Below are positions 53,501 through 62,800 of a stretch of 64,000 nt of DNA, piece by piece (positions within the stretch are counted from its first letter, which is position 1; every line of letters starts with the position of its first letter). The translations under genes were made by a program, and so were the position numbers. Source of the DNA: Pedobacter sp. ISL-64 (lineage in GTDB: Bacteria; Bacteroidota; Bacteroidia; Sphingobacteriales; Sphingobacteriaceae). The stretch spans positions 62,001 to 126,000 of the forward strand of contig NZ_JAGGPU010000001.1 in NCBI RefSeq assembly GCF_018613605.1, given 5' to 3'. The notes under the pieces were generated by a model. That model was not told the origin of the DNA. It ran no database searches and saw only the letters and a program-made list of their open reading frames with translations.

Positions 53501-53793
53501 GTTTATCAAACAGAGGTGCTACCTATTATACCGATAGCAATAATGCCTTAAACAATACCTATTGGTTAAGGAGCAATAACTACATCAGACTTAAGAATGT
53601 AGAGTTAGGTTATACATTGCCAACTACGTTGGTTGAAAAGGTTGGGTTAAATAGTGTAAGGGTGTATGCAAACGGGCTCAATTTGGCTACGTTTGATAAA
53701 ATCAAGATATGGGATCCTGAATCAACCAATACAAGTGGACAATACTATCCACAAGCCAGGGTAATTAATATGGGTATTAAAGCCACTTTTTAA
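50521..53793 (+). CDS. SusC/RagA family TonB-linked outer-membrane receptor
   Basis: ATG 50521 gives MKKNLWKTFARSSMFLVCGG, a signal peptide; an upstream TTG adds only three residues. The 1090-residue protein has a carboxypeptidase-regulatory-like domain (VKGQVTDAKGPIPGVSVKLKGG), the SusC TonB box EVVVVGYGTQKKAVVSGAV, a plug (INSLGNNNALIVIDGIPNR; DIESVSVLKDASAAIYGSQAANGV), and a long barrel with the late DMKFKDINGDGKINADDK block typical of the family. It imports oligosaccharides or other large nutrients with SusD. No STN domain, and no adjacent sigma/anti-sigma pair. Confidence 0.94.
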   Translation: MKKNLWKTFARSSMFLVCGGCLVFSPFTSMSAKASLHEKEPFDFYRPPLEDIIVKGQVTDAKGPIPGVSVKLKGGAATTVTDASGKFSIKVPEDAILVFTYVGYVDQEIQVKNQTNINVRLLENNQNLSEVVVVGYGTQKKAVVSGAVASVKGTELAKSSSVNLTNSLAGRLPGVTALQGSGEPGYDGSTIRIRGINSLGNNNALIVIDGIPNRAGGIERLNPNDIESVSVLKDASAAIYGSQAANGVILITTKLGKSGKPQFSYDFSYGLQQPTRIPKMANSTQYAEILNELNIFGSDLNPNEWSAAWNSFKTTGTYLSTGGKTINAAYKPDEIRKFGDGSDPLRYPNTDWFKTTFQNWSPQQRHNVQINGGSENVKYLLSLGYLNQDGYYKNSATGYQQYDMRFNLEAKLSKYITTTLGVSAREEDRNFPTVSAGDIFRFLMRGRPNEIAIWPNGLPGRDIEYGYNPVVSTTDLTGTNKDVRDYFQTTGKVEIKIPGVDGLKVTGTAAIDKYSGRQKNWQLPWTLYDWDKKTFAADGVTPVLAGTVRSQYTDPRLRETAGGQLAINLTGMVNYDKKISDHTIGLMAGVTRETVNNDGFTAFRRYFISSSVQELLAGDEREQSLGNNPGDPNNLFKRARLSYFGRVGYNYKEKYLAEFLWRVDGSYIFPTDRRFGFFPGVSVGWRLSEEPFFKDNVKFVNNLKLRASWGQMGAEAYFGDALQEYQYLSLMNFGTYTFNDLVTKTLTEGKVPNFDFGWEVANNANIGLDASFLNNKLSLEFDYFYNKRTNILISRGSSVPESSGITDRLPPVNLGKVNNKGFEFKLSYNDQVGDLNFGVSVNGGYAKNKIVFWDETPGAPEWQRSTGRVTSSWLVYDYDGVFKDQAEADINKQKYSALTSNLRAGDMKFKDINGDGKINADDKIRLDKNGTPTFTGGVNFNVQYKGFDLSVLIQGATGGMQIVGLTESGDIGNFLEWSYLNRWSIDNPSSVNPRLSNRGATYYTDSNNALNNTYWLRSNNYIRLKNVELGYTLPTTLVEKVGLNSVRVYANGLNLATFDKIKIWDPESTNTSGQYYPQARVINMGIKATF

Positions 53794-53828
53794 CAATGTA
53801 TAGCTGTTTATCAATTACAAAGAAGAAT

Positions 53829-55703
53829 ATGAAAACAATAATTCAAAATAGAAATTTATATCTATTGGTTCTTATTACCTTTTTTGCATTTGCGTGTAAA
53901 AAGGATTTTTTGAACGTAGAATCACCTGGTCAGGTGCCTGCCGAATCGGTATGGAAAGATCCTGCAACTGCGCAGGCATTTGTGAACGATATCTATAATG
54001 GATTGGGTAACGGTGGCTTTTCTGAGCAGATGTTAGCATCAGTTTCTGACGAAGCCTTGTTTACACACCCTACCCGTGGTATCGATCTGGTTAATAGTGC
54101 TACCATTAACCCATCTACATTGGGCTGGGTGGATGATACGTGGGCTTATAAACAAATGTATAACCGCATCAGGGCCTGCAACATTGCCATCGAGAAAATT
54201 ACCAGTGGAGATAATGCACTAACGAGCCAAACATTAAAAGACCAGCTGGCGGGTGAAGCATATTTTTTACGTGCTTATTTTTATCAGCAGTTATTACGCT
54301 TTTATGGAGCAGTACCTATTATCACAAAAACTTACGTACTCAACGATAATTACAACGTAAAGCGTAATACCTATGAAGAATGTGTAAACTTCATTATTAA
54401 AGATTGCGATGAGGCGAATAAACTTTTAACAGGCAAAACGATGGAAAAGGGGCGTACCACTGCTACCGCTGCTTTGGCACTTAAATCAAGGGTATTGATT
54501 TATGCGGCGAGCGATTTGCACGACAGGGCAAAACTTACAAATAAAGTTAGTGGAATTGCCGCTCAAAAATTAGATTTCTTAAGTTATGCAAGTGGAGATC
54601 AAGCCGCTCGTTATAAATTGGCTCAAACGGCTGCAAAGGCAGTAATGGATGCCACAAAAGGCTATTTGTTAGATTTATCTACGCCAGTATCTGCAACGGA
54701 AGGAAGTAGGAATTATAAAAGTATAGCAATGGGTGGTGCCAGTAAAGCGCCCAACATAGATGCTACGGCAGCTGCCGAATTAATTTTTGCACGTTATTTC
54801 ATAGTTCAGAATAATATTAAGCATGCGCAACAAAATGGTCCAAACGGTTACCATAACTGGGCAGGTAATACGCCGATAGGTTTATTGGTTGATGATTATG
54901 AAATGAAAGACGGTTCTAAATTTAGTTGGACAAACCCAGCACAAAAAGCTGAGCCTTATCAAAATAGAGATCCACGCTTTTACGCCACTATTTTATATGA
55001 TGGTGCTGGCTGGAAACCACGCGATAAAGCATCTGGTAATGTCGATCCTGCCAGTCAAATCCAAACTGGAGTATACGATTTAATGGATAACAATACGAGA
55101 ATTGACTTTAGAGGTTTAGATACACGTGCAAGTTCTATCGAAAACTGGAACGGCAGCTGGACAGGTTATTACTACCATAAATTTATCGATCCAGATCCAA
55201 CTATTGTAGATGCCTCGATGTCGCAAAATGTGCCCTGGCCTTTCTTTAGATATACCGAAGCGGTATTTAATTATATCGAAGCGAGTATTGAGCTTGGCGA
55301 ATTGGGCAATGCCACAAACTGGTTAAATAAAATCCGTTTCAGGGCAGGTATGCCTGCGGTTACCGCAACAGATCAGGCTGGCCTTAGAGCGGCTTACCGC
55401 CATGAGCGCCGCATAGAAATGGCCTACGAAGAACAACGTTACCATGATACCCGCAGGTGGTTAATCGCCAGTGAAACATTAGGCAGAAAAACCACTTATA
55501 TTAAGGTAACCGGTAAATTTAAACCAGGAAAAACGATGCCTGCCCCTTATCATTACGATAATACCATTTACGATTATACCTATAGCCCGGTAGAGGAGAA
55601 TGCGCAAGAGAACAGGAGTTGGAACGATAAACTTTATTTCAGACCATTTAGTCGCGATGAAGTAAACAAAAATAATTTACTAGAACAAAACCCCGGTTAC
55701 TAA
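53829..55703 (+). CDS. SusD/RagB family nutrient-binding outer-membrane lipoprotein
   Basis: ATG 53829 gives a lipoprotein signal (LLVLITFFAFACKKDFLNVESPG); a frame 11 codons longer disrupts it. The 624-residue protein has SusD blocks: WKDPATAQAFVNDIYNGLG, LAGEAYFLRAYFYQQLLRFYGAVPIITK, YEECVNFIIKDCDEANKLL, TATAALALKSRVLIYAAS, and the C-terminal ERRIEMAYEEQRYHDTRRW. It lids the SusC transporter. It is somewhat longer than average. It starts 35 nt after SusC. Confidence 0.93.
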   Translation: MKTIIQNRNLYLLVLITFFAFACKKDFLNVESPGQVPAESVWKDPATAQAFVNDIYNGLGNGGFSEQMLASVSDEALFTHPTRGIDLVNSATINPSTLGWVDDTWAYKQMYNRIRACNIAIEKITSGDNALTSQTLKDQLAGEAYFLRAYFYQQLLRFYGAVPIITKTYVLNDNYNVKRNTYEECVNFIIKDCDEANKLLTGKTMEKGRTTATAALALKSRVLIYAASDLHDRAKLTNKVSGIAAQKLDFLSYASGDQAARYKLAQTAAKAVMDATKGYLLDLSTPVSATEGSRNYKSIAMGGASKAPNIDATAAAELIFARYFIVQNNIKHAQQNGPNGYHNWAGNTPIGLLVDDYEMKDGSKFSWTNPAQKAEPYQNRDPRFYATILYDGAGWKPRDKASGNVDPASQIQTGVYDLMDNNTRIDFRGLDTRASSIENWNGSWTGYYYHKFIDPDPTIVDASMSQNVPWPFFRYTEAVFNYIEASIELGELGNATNWLNKIRFRAGMPAVTATDQAGLRAAYRHERRIEMAYEEQRYHDTRRWLIASETLGRKTTYIKVTGKFKPGKTMPAPYHYDNTIYDYTYSPVEENAQENRSWNDKLYFRPFSRDEVNKNNLLEQNPGY

Positions 55704-55718
55704 GCTAACCAATCTAGA

Positions 55719-55753
55719 TACCCGATGGATAATATTATTCATCGGGTTTTTTA
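55719..55753 (+). terminator. Intrinsic terminator of the SusC/SusD pair
   Basis: ACCCGATG pairs with CATCGGGT around an inner ATAATATTAT palindrome, followed by TTTTTTA. It lies 15 nt past the stop and closes the locus, so no further PUL gene is co-transcribed. Confidence 0.87.
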
Positions 55754-55856
55754 TGCAATAATATCTGGAGCTGGCCGATCGGATATTTTTACGTTTCAAT
55801 AGAAAAAACAGGTAAGCTTAAGACTTTGGCCATTCCCGTATTTAATTTTCAAAGCG

Positions 55857-55864
55857 TAGTTTTG
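55857..55864 (+). promoter_or_regulatory. Promoter -7 box for the MFS gene
   Basis: TAGTTTTG, an exact TAnnTTTG, 18 nt before the GTG start. No TTTG at the expected -33 distance. Confidence 0.5.
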
Positions 55865-55881
55865 CAAATAAACTTTTTTCT

Positions 55882-57204
55882 GTGGCAGATTCAGACCTCA
55901 ATTCGGTTATTACAAAACCAGATCCTTACGCCGCATTGCGCTTTAGGGAGTTCCGCTCTTATTTAGGCATGCGTTTTTTCTTCACATTTGCCTATCAAAT
56001 GCAGGCAGTGGTGCTTGGGATTTATATTTATCATGTAACAAAAGATCCATTGGCCTTAGGGTTTGTAGGCCTGTGTGAGGCTATTCCTGCTATAGGGATT
56101 GCATTATACGGAGGTTATGTTGCAGATAAGAGCGAAAAAAGGGGCTTATTGCTCAAAGTATTTGGAGGCGTATTTCTTTGTACCCTCATTATGCTGCTGG
56201 TAACATTACCGCAGTTTAACCTTGGGCAGTTCGATATTATTTTTACCCTGTTTAATTTCAAGGTTAATCTAATTGCCTTAATTATGTATGTACTCGTATT
56301 TGGGATGGGGATATCAAGAGGGTTTTTCGGTCCGGCTACATTCTCTTTAATGGCTCAGATTTTGCCAAAAAACCTTTATCCAAATGCGAGCACCTGGAGC
56401 AGTTCGAGCTGGCAGATGGCTTCTATTTTAGGGCCGGCAATAGGAGGAATAACTTATGGTTTCTTCGGTATTACCATCACTTATATCGTAATTATTTCTT
56501 TTGTATTTATAGCCCTTATCTGTATTTTCTTTTTAAAAGTACACCCTCCGCAGTTTGTGCCCAAAGAAAATATTAAAGAGAGTTTGCTTAAAGGAATAAA
56601 TTTTGTGTTTAAAACCAAAATGATGGTTTGGGCAATGAGTTTGGATCTGTTTTCGGTGTTTTTTGGTGGTGCGGTAGCCATATTGCCCGTGTTTGCAAAT
56701 GATATATTAAAAGTTGGACCCGAGGGTTTAGGCTTTATGCGGGCCGCTGTTTCTGCAGGATCTGTTTTTACCATGCTTGCTATGACGCGTTTTTCGCCGA
56801 TGAACAAACCATGGCGAAATTTATTGATAGCCGTAACCGGTTTTGGCTTAAGCATCATCTGCTGGAGTTTATCTAAAAATTTCTACTTAACGCTCTTCTT
56901 TCTCTTTTTAGAAGGCTCTTTTGATAGCGTAAGTGTAATCATCAGATCAACCATTATGCAATTGTTAACACCCGACGAAATGCGCGGACGTGTATCGGCA
57001 GTAAACAGCATGTTTATTGGGTCGTCGAACGAAATCGGAGCTTTCGAATCGGGCCTTACCGCAAAGTTAATGCGTACTATCCCATCGGTAGTTTTTGGTG
57101 GAACGATGACATTGGCAATTGCTGGAATTACATGGTTAAAAACGAAATCTTTAACGAAACTGAGTTTGCAGGATATTAACGAACAAACCAGCAAGGTTGC
57201 TTAG
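55882..57204 (+). CDS. MFS transporter (enterobactin exporter-like)
   Basis: A 440-residue inner-membrane protein with about eleven or twelve helices. The N-terminal FREFRSYLGMRFFFTFAYQMQAVVLGIYIYHVTKDPLALGFVG, GGYVADKSEKRGLL and the later TPDEMRGRVSAVNSMFIGSSNEIGAFESG match the MFS_3/EntS-type exporter group. The GTG start at 55882 gives MADSDLNSVITKPDPYAALRFREF; no ATG is available before the first helix. Its substrate is not evident; it follows the SusC/SusD pair but has a separate promoter box. Confidence 0.88.
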   Translation: MADSDLNSVITKPDPYAALRFREFRSYLGMRFFFTFAYQMQAVVLGIYIYHVTKDPLALGFVGLCEAIPAIGIALYGGYVADKSEKRGLLLKVFGGVFLCTLIMLLVTLPQFNLGQFDIIFTLFNFKVNLIALIMYVLVFGMGISRGFFGPATFSLMAQILPKNLYPNASTWSSSSWQMASILGPAIGGITYGFFGITITYIVIISFVFIALICIFFLKVHPPQFVPKENIKESLLKGINFVFKTKMMVWAMSLDLFSVFFGGAVAILPVFANDILKVGPEGLGFMRAAVSAGSVFTMLAMTRFSPMNKPWRNLLIAVTGFGLSIICWSLSKNFYLTLFFLFLEGSFDSVSVIIRSTIMQLLTPDEMRGRVSAVNSMFIGSSNEIGAFESGLTAKLMRTIPSVVFGGTMTLAIAGITWLKTKSLTKLSLQDINEQTSKVA

Positions 57205-57318
57205 TTACTAAAAGAGTTATCAACTTAATAGCCAGTTTGCCGGAAAGTTGACAACTCTGAAACTCAATGATAATTAAGTACTATTGTGCCTTTGTGTCTT
57301 GGTGATGAAATACAAAAA

Positions 57319-57349
57319 ATGGTTCGTGAGGACACGAACCATGGCGATA
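57319..57349 (+). repeat. Hairpin repeat, copy 1
   Basis: ATGGTTCGTG-AGGA-CACGAACCAT (10-bp stem) followed by GGCGATA. It matches the 57680-57710 copy at 29 of 31 positions. Confidence 0.85.
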
Positions 57350-57420
57350 AGGGAAATATTTTATTGCAAATAATCTGGGCATGCCCCAAGCTGCGCAAGG
57401 GTCGGGCTATCCGTTACAAT

Positions 57421-57464
57421 CTTTTTTGAAGAAAAATCAAAAAAGGATTTCCACTGCTATCCCT
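57421..57464 (-). repeat. GGGATAGCAGTGG-type intergenic element with hairpin
   Basis: Read on the minus strand: AGGGATAGCAGTGGAAATCC, then the perfect 9-bp hairpin CTTTTTTGA / TCAAAAAAG, then AGATTGTAACGGATAGCCCG. The GGATAGC word occurs on both sides of the hairpin. Related fragments are at 1031 and 7451. Confidence 0.55.
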
Positions 57465-57679
57465 CATGCAAAACCTATAGCGGTTAAAAATGTCAGTTAT
57501 ACGTTTGCCCTGGCCATCTAAACCCGATGGCACGGATGCCGATAGAGGGCATTTGTTCTTTTTATCGATAGCTATCGGCAGGAGGAACAGCGGGGCAGGA
57601 CCAAACCGAAGAACTACTGGAATTGTTTTCCAAAAAAAATAGACTTATTCTACTAACAGTATTTGTTTTTGAATAAGAA

Positions 57680-57710
57680 ATGGTCCGTGAGGACACGGAC
57701 CATGGCGATA
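57680..57710 (+). repeat. Hairpin repeat, copy 2, with a compensatory change
   Basis: ATGGTCCGTG-AGGA-CACGGACCAT followed by GGCGATA. The two differences from copy 1 are a T-to-C and its pairing A-to-G, so the stem is kept. Same orientation, 361 bp apart. Confidence 0.85.
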
Positions 57711-57752
57711 CTATATTTTGTGATTAGTTAATGAGCCATCGGCCACGAAACA

Positions 57753-57968
57753 TTAAAACTTCTTGTTCTTACCCCAGATTAGATAAATAATGGAACCTAA
57801 AAAGGGGGCAAGCAGGATAATGATAAACCAAAGTACTTTTACCGAGAAACCAATGCTGTTGTTTCTCGATATATGGTACAATGCCGCTAATATTAATGCC
57901 AGCCAAAGTATGGCAGCTATAATAATGATAATTGCAATCTGGTTGCTTTCTATTTGAGCTAGTAACAT
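57753..57968 (-). CDS. Small membrane protein with a PLDc_N domain
   Basis: A 71-residue protein with two membrane helices (IAIIIIIAAILWLALILAALY; VKVLWFIIILLAPFLGSIIYLIW). The second half matches the PLDc_N domain (PF13396), the membrane segment that precedes cardiolipin synthases but also occurs alone. No phospholipase part exists here. It starts 18 nt after the ABC exporter stop, so it is probably co-transcribed with it. Function unknown. Confidence 0.8.
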   Translation of the reverse strand: MLLAQIESNQIAIIIIIAAILWLALILAALYHISRNNSIGFSVKVLWFIIILLAPFLGSIIYLIWGKNKKF

Positions 57969-57986
57969 GACAAATTCTTTTTGTTC

Positions 57987-59738
57987 CTAAGCTTCAACAA
58001 CTCTTTCTCCAATTTGTTGGCGCCACATGGCTTGATATAAACCATTTTGTGCAATTAGTTCTTCATGTCTTCCTTGCTCAATAATGTGGCCTTTCTCTAA
58101 AACATAAATTTTATCAGCATGTTTTATTGTTGATAAACGATGCGCAATCAAAATGGTAATGTGATCAGTTAAATTTGAAACCGAGCGAATGGTTTTGGTA
58201 ATCTCTTCTTCCGTAATCGAATCCAGCGAAGAAGTGGCCTCATCAAAAACCAAAATATCTGGCTGACGGAGCAGTGCTCTTGCAATAGATAAACGTTGTT
58301 TTTCTCCTCCCGAGACTTTAACCCCACCCTCACCAATTAACGAATCCAAACCTTTATCTGCACGGGCTAGCAAAGTTTGACAGGCTGCCTGGTTTAAAAC
58401 TTTATAACATTCTTCATCCGTAGCATTAGGGTTAACAAACAGCAGGTTTTCTCTTATTGTACCCGAGAACAATTGCGTGTCTTGTGTTACGAAACCGATT
58501 TTCTCGCGTAAGGCATCAAGATCGATATCGTTACTTGGGATACCATTGTATAAAATCTCACCGTCTTTTGCCGGATATAAACCCACCAATAGTTTTACCA
58601 GTGTGCTTTTTCCAGAACCCGATGGACCAACAAATGCAATGGTTTGCCCGTGATGGGTTTTAAACGAAATATTATCTAAGGCATTTCTATTGGCTGTTAG
58701 GTGTTTAAAGCCCACATTGTTAAAGGTTAAATCCTTAATTTTTGCTATAGAAGTTGGATTCTCAGGTTTTTTATCAATCGGTGTACTTAAAATCTTTTTA
58801 AAGTTACCTAACGAAACTTCAGCCTCACGCCAGGTTAAAATCACATTGCCCAGCTCCTGTAGCGGTCCGAAAAGAAAGAACGAGTAAAAAAGAAATGAGA
58901 AATACTGACCGGCAGAAATCGTATTGTCGAAAATAAGGAGCAGTAAAACCAGTACCATTGTACTGCGGACCAGGTTAACGGTTGTGCCCTGAACAAAACT
59001 CATACTGCGCACATATTTCACTTTTTTAAGTTCTAAGCCCAAAATTTTGTAAGTGGTTTTATTCAGCCGGTCAATTTCCTGATCGGCCAAACCTAAACTC
59101 TTAACCAGTTCTATGTTTCTTAACGATTCTGTAGTCGAACCTGCCAAAGCTGTGGTTTCGCCAACGATAGAGCGTTGGATGGTTTTAATTTTGCGACTTA
59201 AAAACCAGCTTACGAAACTGATGATCGGGATAGCTGAAAAATAAACTAAGGTAACTTTATAGCTTACCGAAACCGAATACACGATAACGAAAATCATTCC
59301 GATTAAACTTACAAAAAGGATACTGATAAAGGCGGTAATAAACTTCTCTGAATCCAAACGTACTTTTTGTAAAATACCCAGGGTTTCTCCGCTACGTTGA
59401 TCTTCGAAAACCTGATAAGGCAATTTTAGAGAATGTTGCAAACCATCAGCGTACATTTTTGCGCCAACTTTTTGAACAATCACACTGGTGAAATAATCCT
59501 GGAAGTTTTTAGCGATACGCGAAACCATGGCTGCACCAATAGCCAGTCCGATTAAACCAAGAGAGCCCCAAAGGTATTGGTTATAGGTTAACGAATCTTT
59601 TTTATTGATAAAGCGGTCTAAAATGCGACCGGTGATGTATGGATCTAAAAGTGAAAAACCAATATTTATGCCTGCTAGCAATAACGCTAAGGCCACAATC
59701 CACTTGTGGTTTTTCAGGTAGTTAAGTAATAATCCCAT
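57987..59738 (-). CDS. ABC exporter, permease-ATPase fusion
   Basis: A 583-residue half-transporter: six helices (first helix region KWIVALALLLAGINIGFSLL), then an ATPase domain with Walker A GPSGSGKST, signature VSGGEKQRLSIARAL, Walker B ILVFDEATSSLD and the switch HRL. It resembles lipid or peptide exporters of the MsbA/heterodimeric type. Its substrate is not evident; no fusion partner is near except the small PLDc_N protein. Confidence 0.9.
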   Translation of the reverse strand: MGLLLNYLKNHKWIVALALLLAGINIGFSLLDPYITGRILDRFINKKDSLTYNQYLWGSLGLIGLAIGAAMVSRIAKNFQDYFTSVIVQKVGAKMYADGLQHSLKLPYQVFEDQRSGETLGILQKVRLDSEKFITAFISILFVSLIGMIFVIVYSVSVSYKVTLVYFSAIPIISFVSWFLSRKIKTIQRSIVGETTALAGSTTESLRNIELVKSLGLADQEIDRLNKTTYKILGLELKKVKYVRSMSFVQGTTVNLVRSTMVLVLLLLIFDNTISAGQYFSFLFYSFFLFGPLQELGNVILTWREAEVSLGNFKKILSTPIDKKPENPTSIAKIKDLTFNNVGFKHLTANRNALDNISFKTHHGQTIAFVGPSGSGKSTLVKLLVGLYPAKDGEILYNGIPSNDIDLDALREKIGFVTQDTQLFSGTIRENLLFVNPNATDEECYKVLNQAACQTLLARADKGLDSLIGEGGVKVSGGEKQRLSIARALLRQPDILVFDEATSSLDSITEEEITKTIRSVSNLTDHITILIAHRLSTIKHADKIYVLEKGHIIEQGRHEELIAQNGLYQAMWRQQIGERVVEA

Positions 59739-59766
59739 TAAGTTTTGCTGTTTGTTAATGCAAACA

Positions 59767-59806
59767 TAAAAAAAGGGAACGGATAAAAATCCATTCCCTT
59801 TTTTTA
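59767..59806 (-). terminator. Intrinsic terminator of the Oar-like receptor gene
   Basis: GGGAA-C-GGAT-AAAA-ATCC-A-TTCCC with an A7 on one side and T7 on the other, so it can act on either strand. On the minus strand it lies 35 nt after the receptor stop and before the ABC gene. Confidence 0.85.
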
Positions 59807-59840
59807 TGACTTTAAGCTAAGAAACTTAGCTAAACGGTTG

Positions 59841-62800
59841 TTAAAATCCGTAACGTAAACCAATTTGTATCTGCCAAGGGTTACCTGATGGTGTAACAAT
59901 GCCGGTGTTATTTACACGATAAGTATAAGCTTTGTTTGTAGCATCAAATGCACTAACGGCGTATAAAGCCTGGTTGCCCAAAGTTTCATTTACACCCCAT
60001 TTTTTGTTAAGTAGGTTTGCAAAATTAAACACATCTCCAGAGAATTCAATACTGTGCTTTTTATTTAATTGTAGTTGATAACTTAATTTTAAATCAACAA
60101 TACCAAAAAAGTCATTCACGCCACCATTTCGCTCTGCTATCTGACCAGAATATTTATTAATATAATCTTTTAAACTTTGGCTTGCATCTGGATTATCCAA
60201 TAATGTCTGTAAACCTGTTCGAATATTTGCAGGGATATTTTGATTGTTTCTATCGAATACAAAAGCTAAATCATTTGTGGCCACAAAATCTCCATTAATA
60301 TTGCCGCCAGCCAATAAGCTATATCGTGTACCACCAATACCAGAGTAACGAACGCCTAATCTAAAGCCATAAAAACTTGGAGACGTTCCATAAATAACAA
60401 CCTTATTGCGGAATTGATTATCTGAATAAGACATTTTGCTCAAATCTCTAGGATCATCTTTAACAGGTAGAGATAAAGTAGCAGAGTTTGCCACGTTGCC
60501 ATTATACGATGTATTATCTTTTGTGTCGTTATAAGTATAACTTGCAGAGATTTCTCCATCTTTAAAATAATTCCAGGTCGCATCTAAAACTATAGCGAAT
60601 TGATTTACTTTACCTTTACTATTTAATTCTAACACACGGCCAAACTGATTAGTTAAACGACCGCCTTTCCAATCAGCAACACCGTTACTTGCTGTTATAC
60701 TTGACGTTGGTACAAATACACCACGGTTACCTTCGTTAGGAAGGGTAAAGAATGGATTTGCCGCCATATTTTTGTCAACATACATGTAGTTGTTACGTCC
60801 TAATGTTGCGTAACCCGTAATCCCAACCTTAAATTTATCGGTGATTAATTTACTGTATGATAAGTTGGCTTTATAAACCACTGGAATTTTTGCATCTTCT
60901 GCATAAGTATTGATAGTTGGTACCTGTAAAGCACTTAGTGAAGGTGTAGCAACAGTACCATTTCTATAACCTATAAAGTTTGGTGTTGGTACATTTGCGC
61001 CGAAAACATCAACTGTTGCTAAATGTTTACCATCAAAGGTTAAGTTATTAATGGTTACATAGTTGTTCACATCCGAACCGAAAATACCTGCTCCGAAACG
61101 AACAAAGTCTGTTCGGTTTTCATTAATATCCCAGTTAAATTGAATTCTTGGCTGAATTAAAAATTGTTTCAACTCATGGTCTGTTCTCACGCCAATAGCA
61201 TCAAATAGTTGTTGATTAAGTGGCGATTTTGGATAAGTGCTGTAATCAATGCGTAAACCACCTATAAAATCTAAACCCTTTGCTAATTTAGTCTGCATTT
61301 GGCCGTAAATAGCGGCGTTCCAAATACCAGCTTTAACCGTTGGGTCTGCAACCAAAGGTACTTCACGATAAAATCTGTTTGGAGCAAGGTTATTAAAGTT
61401 TGTGATTGCTGGAACTTCGATCTTTTTTGTAGGGTCATTTGGAAAAGCAGGATCTTGAATCTGAGAAGTTGAGTACTCGAAACGGCCGTTCACTTCACTG
61501 CCATAAAGAGATTTTGCATTGGTATACATCACGTCAACACCAAATGTATATTTAACTTTATCCGTATTATAATAAAAATTATCTACCAGTTGAAAAACAT
61601 TATTGGTAAAACCTTCTTGTCCGAAACGGTGGCCGCCAATTTGTATTGCGGTAGAGATACCCTTTGTGCCATCAGCAAGGTCAGATTTTATATTTCCTAC
61701 AATTGCTCTTGGAATGGCACCTGTTAATTCGTCATTTTGGGTACTCGCCTGGAAAGTATATAAATGTTGTATTTTTAATTCGTTAGTGATTTTGCTGCTT
61801 ATGGTTGAACGTAAAGTTGCCAATAAATTATTGTCGACATTTTTATCGTTACCGTAACTTTCGTAGAAATTTATCGCGGTGTTATCTGCTAAACCTAATG
61901 GATTTCTATCGTTGGTGTAATTATCACGAATGGTTAATAAATTTCTATCATTAATTTGCCAATCTACACGGGCAAATGCAGCATCCGAGCCGCGCTTTTT
62001 GTCGAAAGAACCATATTGAGGTGTATTTGCTACGCCATATTTAGTACGGGCAACATCCAAAAACTGTGCTAAAGTACTATTAGTGATTCTGAAACGTGCT
62101 TCATCAGCGGGGCCGTTAACATCGGCAATAATTAATGGGCGAGCATCTTTCTGATGATCTAAACCAACGAAATAATGTAATTTATCCTTGATAATCGGGC
62201 CACCTAAAGTAAAACCATATTGATAAGTAGAGAAATCATTGTCACGCTTTACACCTCTAATATCGTAACGGCTGGCTAACCAATCTGCACGGCCATAACC
62301 AAAGGCGCTTCCACTTACTGTGTTTGTACCAGATTTAGTTACAGCGGTTACTGTACCGCCTCCGGCTCTGCCTAGAGTAACATCATATTGATTGGTTACT
62401 ACCTTAAACTCGCGAACGGCCTCAATAGAAATGGAATATGGTGCACCACTACGACTCGTAGTACTACCGGCTGATGTTGGGTTTTTAGCATTCATTCCAT
62501 CAATGGTATAATTTGTAGAAGAACCTAACTGCCCCGAAATATTTCCACCACGGCTTAAAGGAGATAAATCCATTAAGTTAGAAAAATTACGCCCGTTTAC
62601 AGGTAATTGGTTCATTGTTTTGGCCGAGATTTCTGTAGAAGCGCCAAAGTTTTGAACTTTGTTCCTCAAACCAGAAGCCACAACCTGTACTGCGTCTAAA
62701 TCCTGCGAAGCTTCCTGCATGGCAACGTTTACCCTAACCACATCGCCAAGGTTTAACATATAACCATTTCTGATCTGCTCGCCAAAACCTACATAAATGG

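Larger units (their letters stand above)
57205..57752. repeat. Repeat-rich gene-free spacer
   Basis: No supported gene. Contents in order: a hairpin repeat (57319-57349), a GC-rich stretch CCCAAGCTGCGCAAGGGTCGGG, the hairpin CTTTTTTGA/TCAAAAAAG (57421-57445), the inverted GGGATAGCAGTGG motif (57451-57464), a longer hairpin TGCCGATAG/CTATCGGCA (57537-57545 with 57572-57580), the TTGTTTTCCAAAAA word (near 57625), and a second copy of the first hairpin repeat (57680-57710). Confidence 0.7.

Noticed and set aside
53796..53828. Upstream ATG for the SusD protein
   Set aside because: It would place eleven residues in front of the lipoprotein signal.
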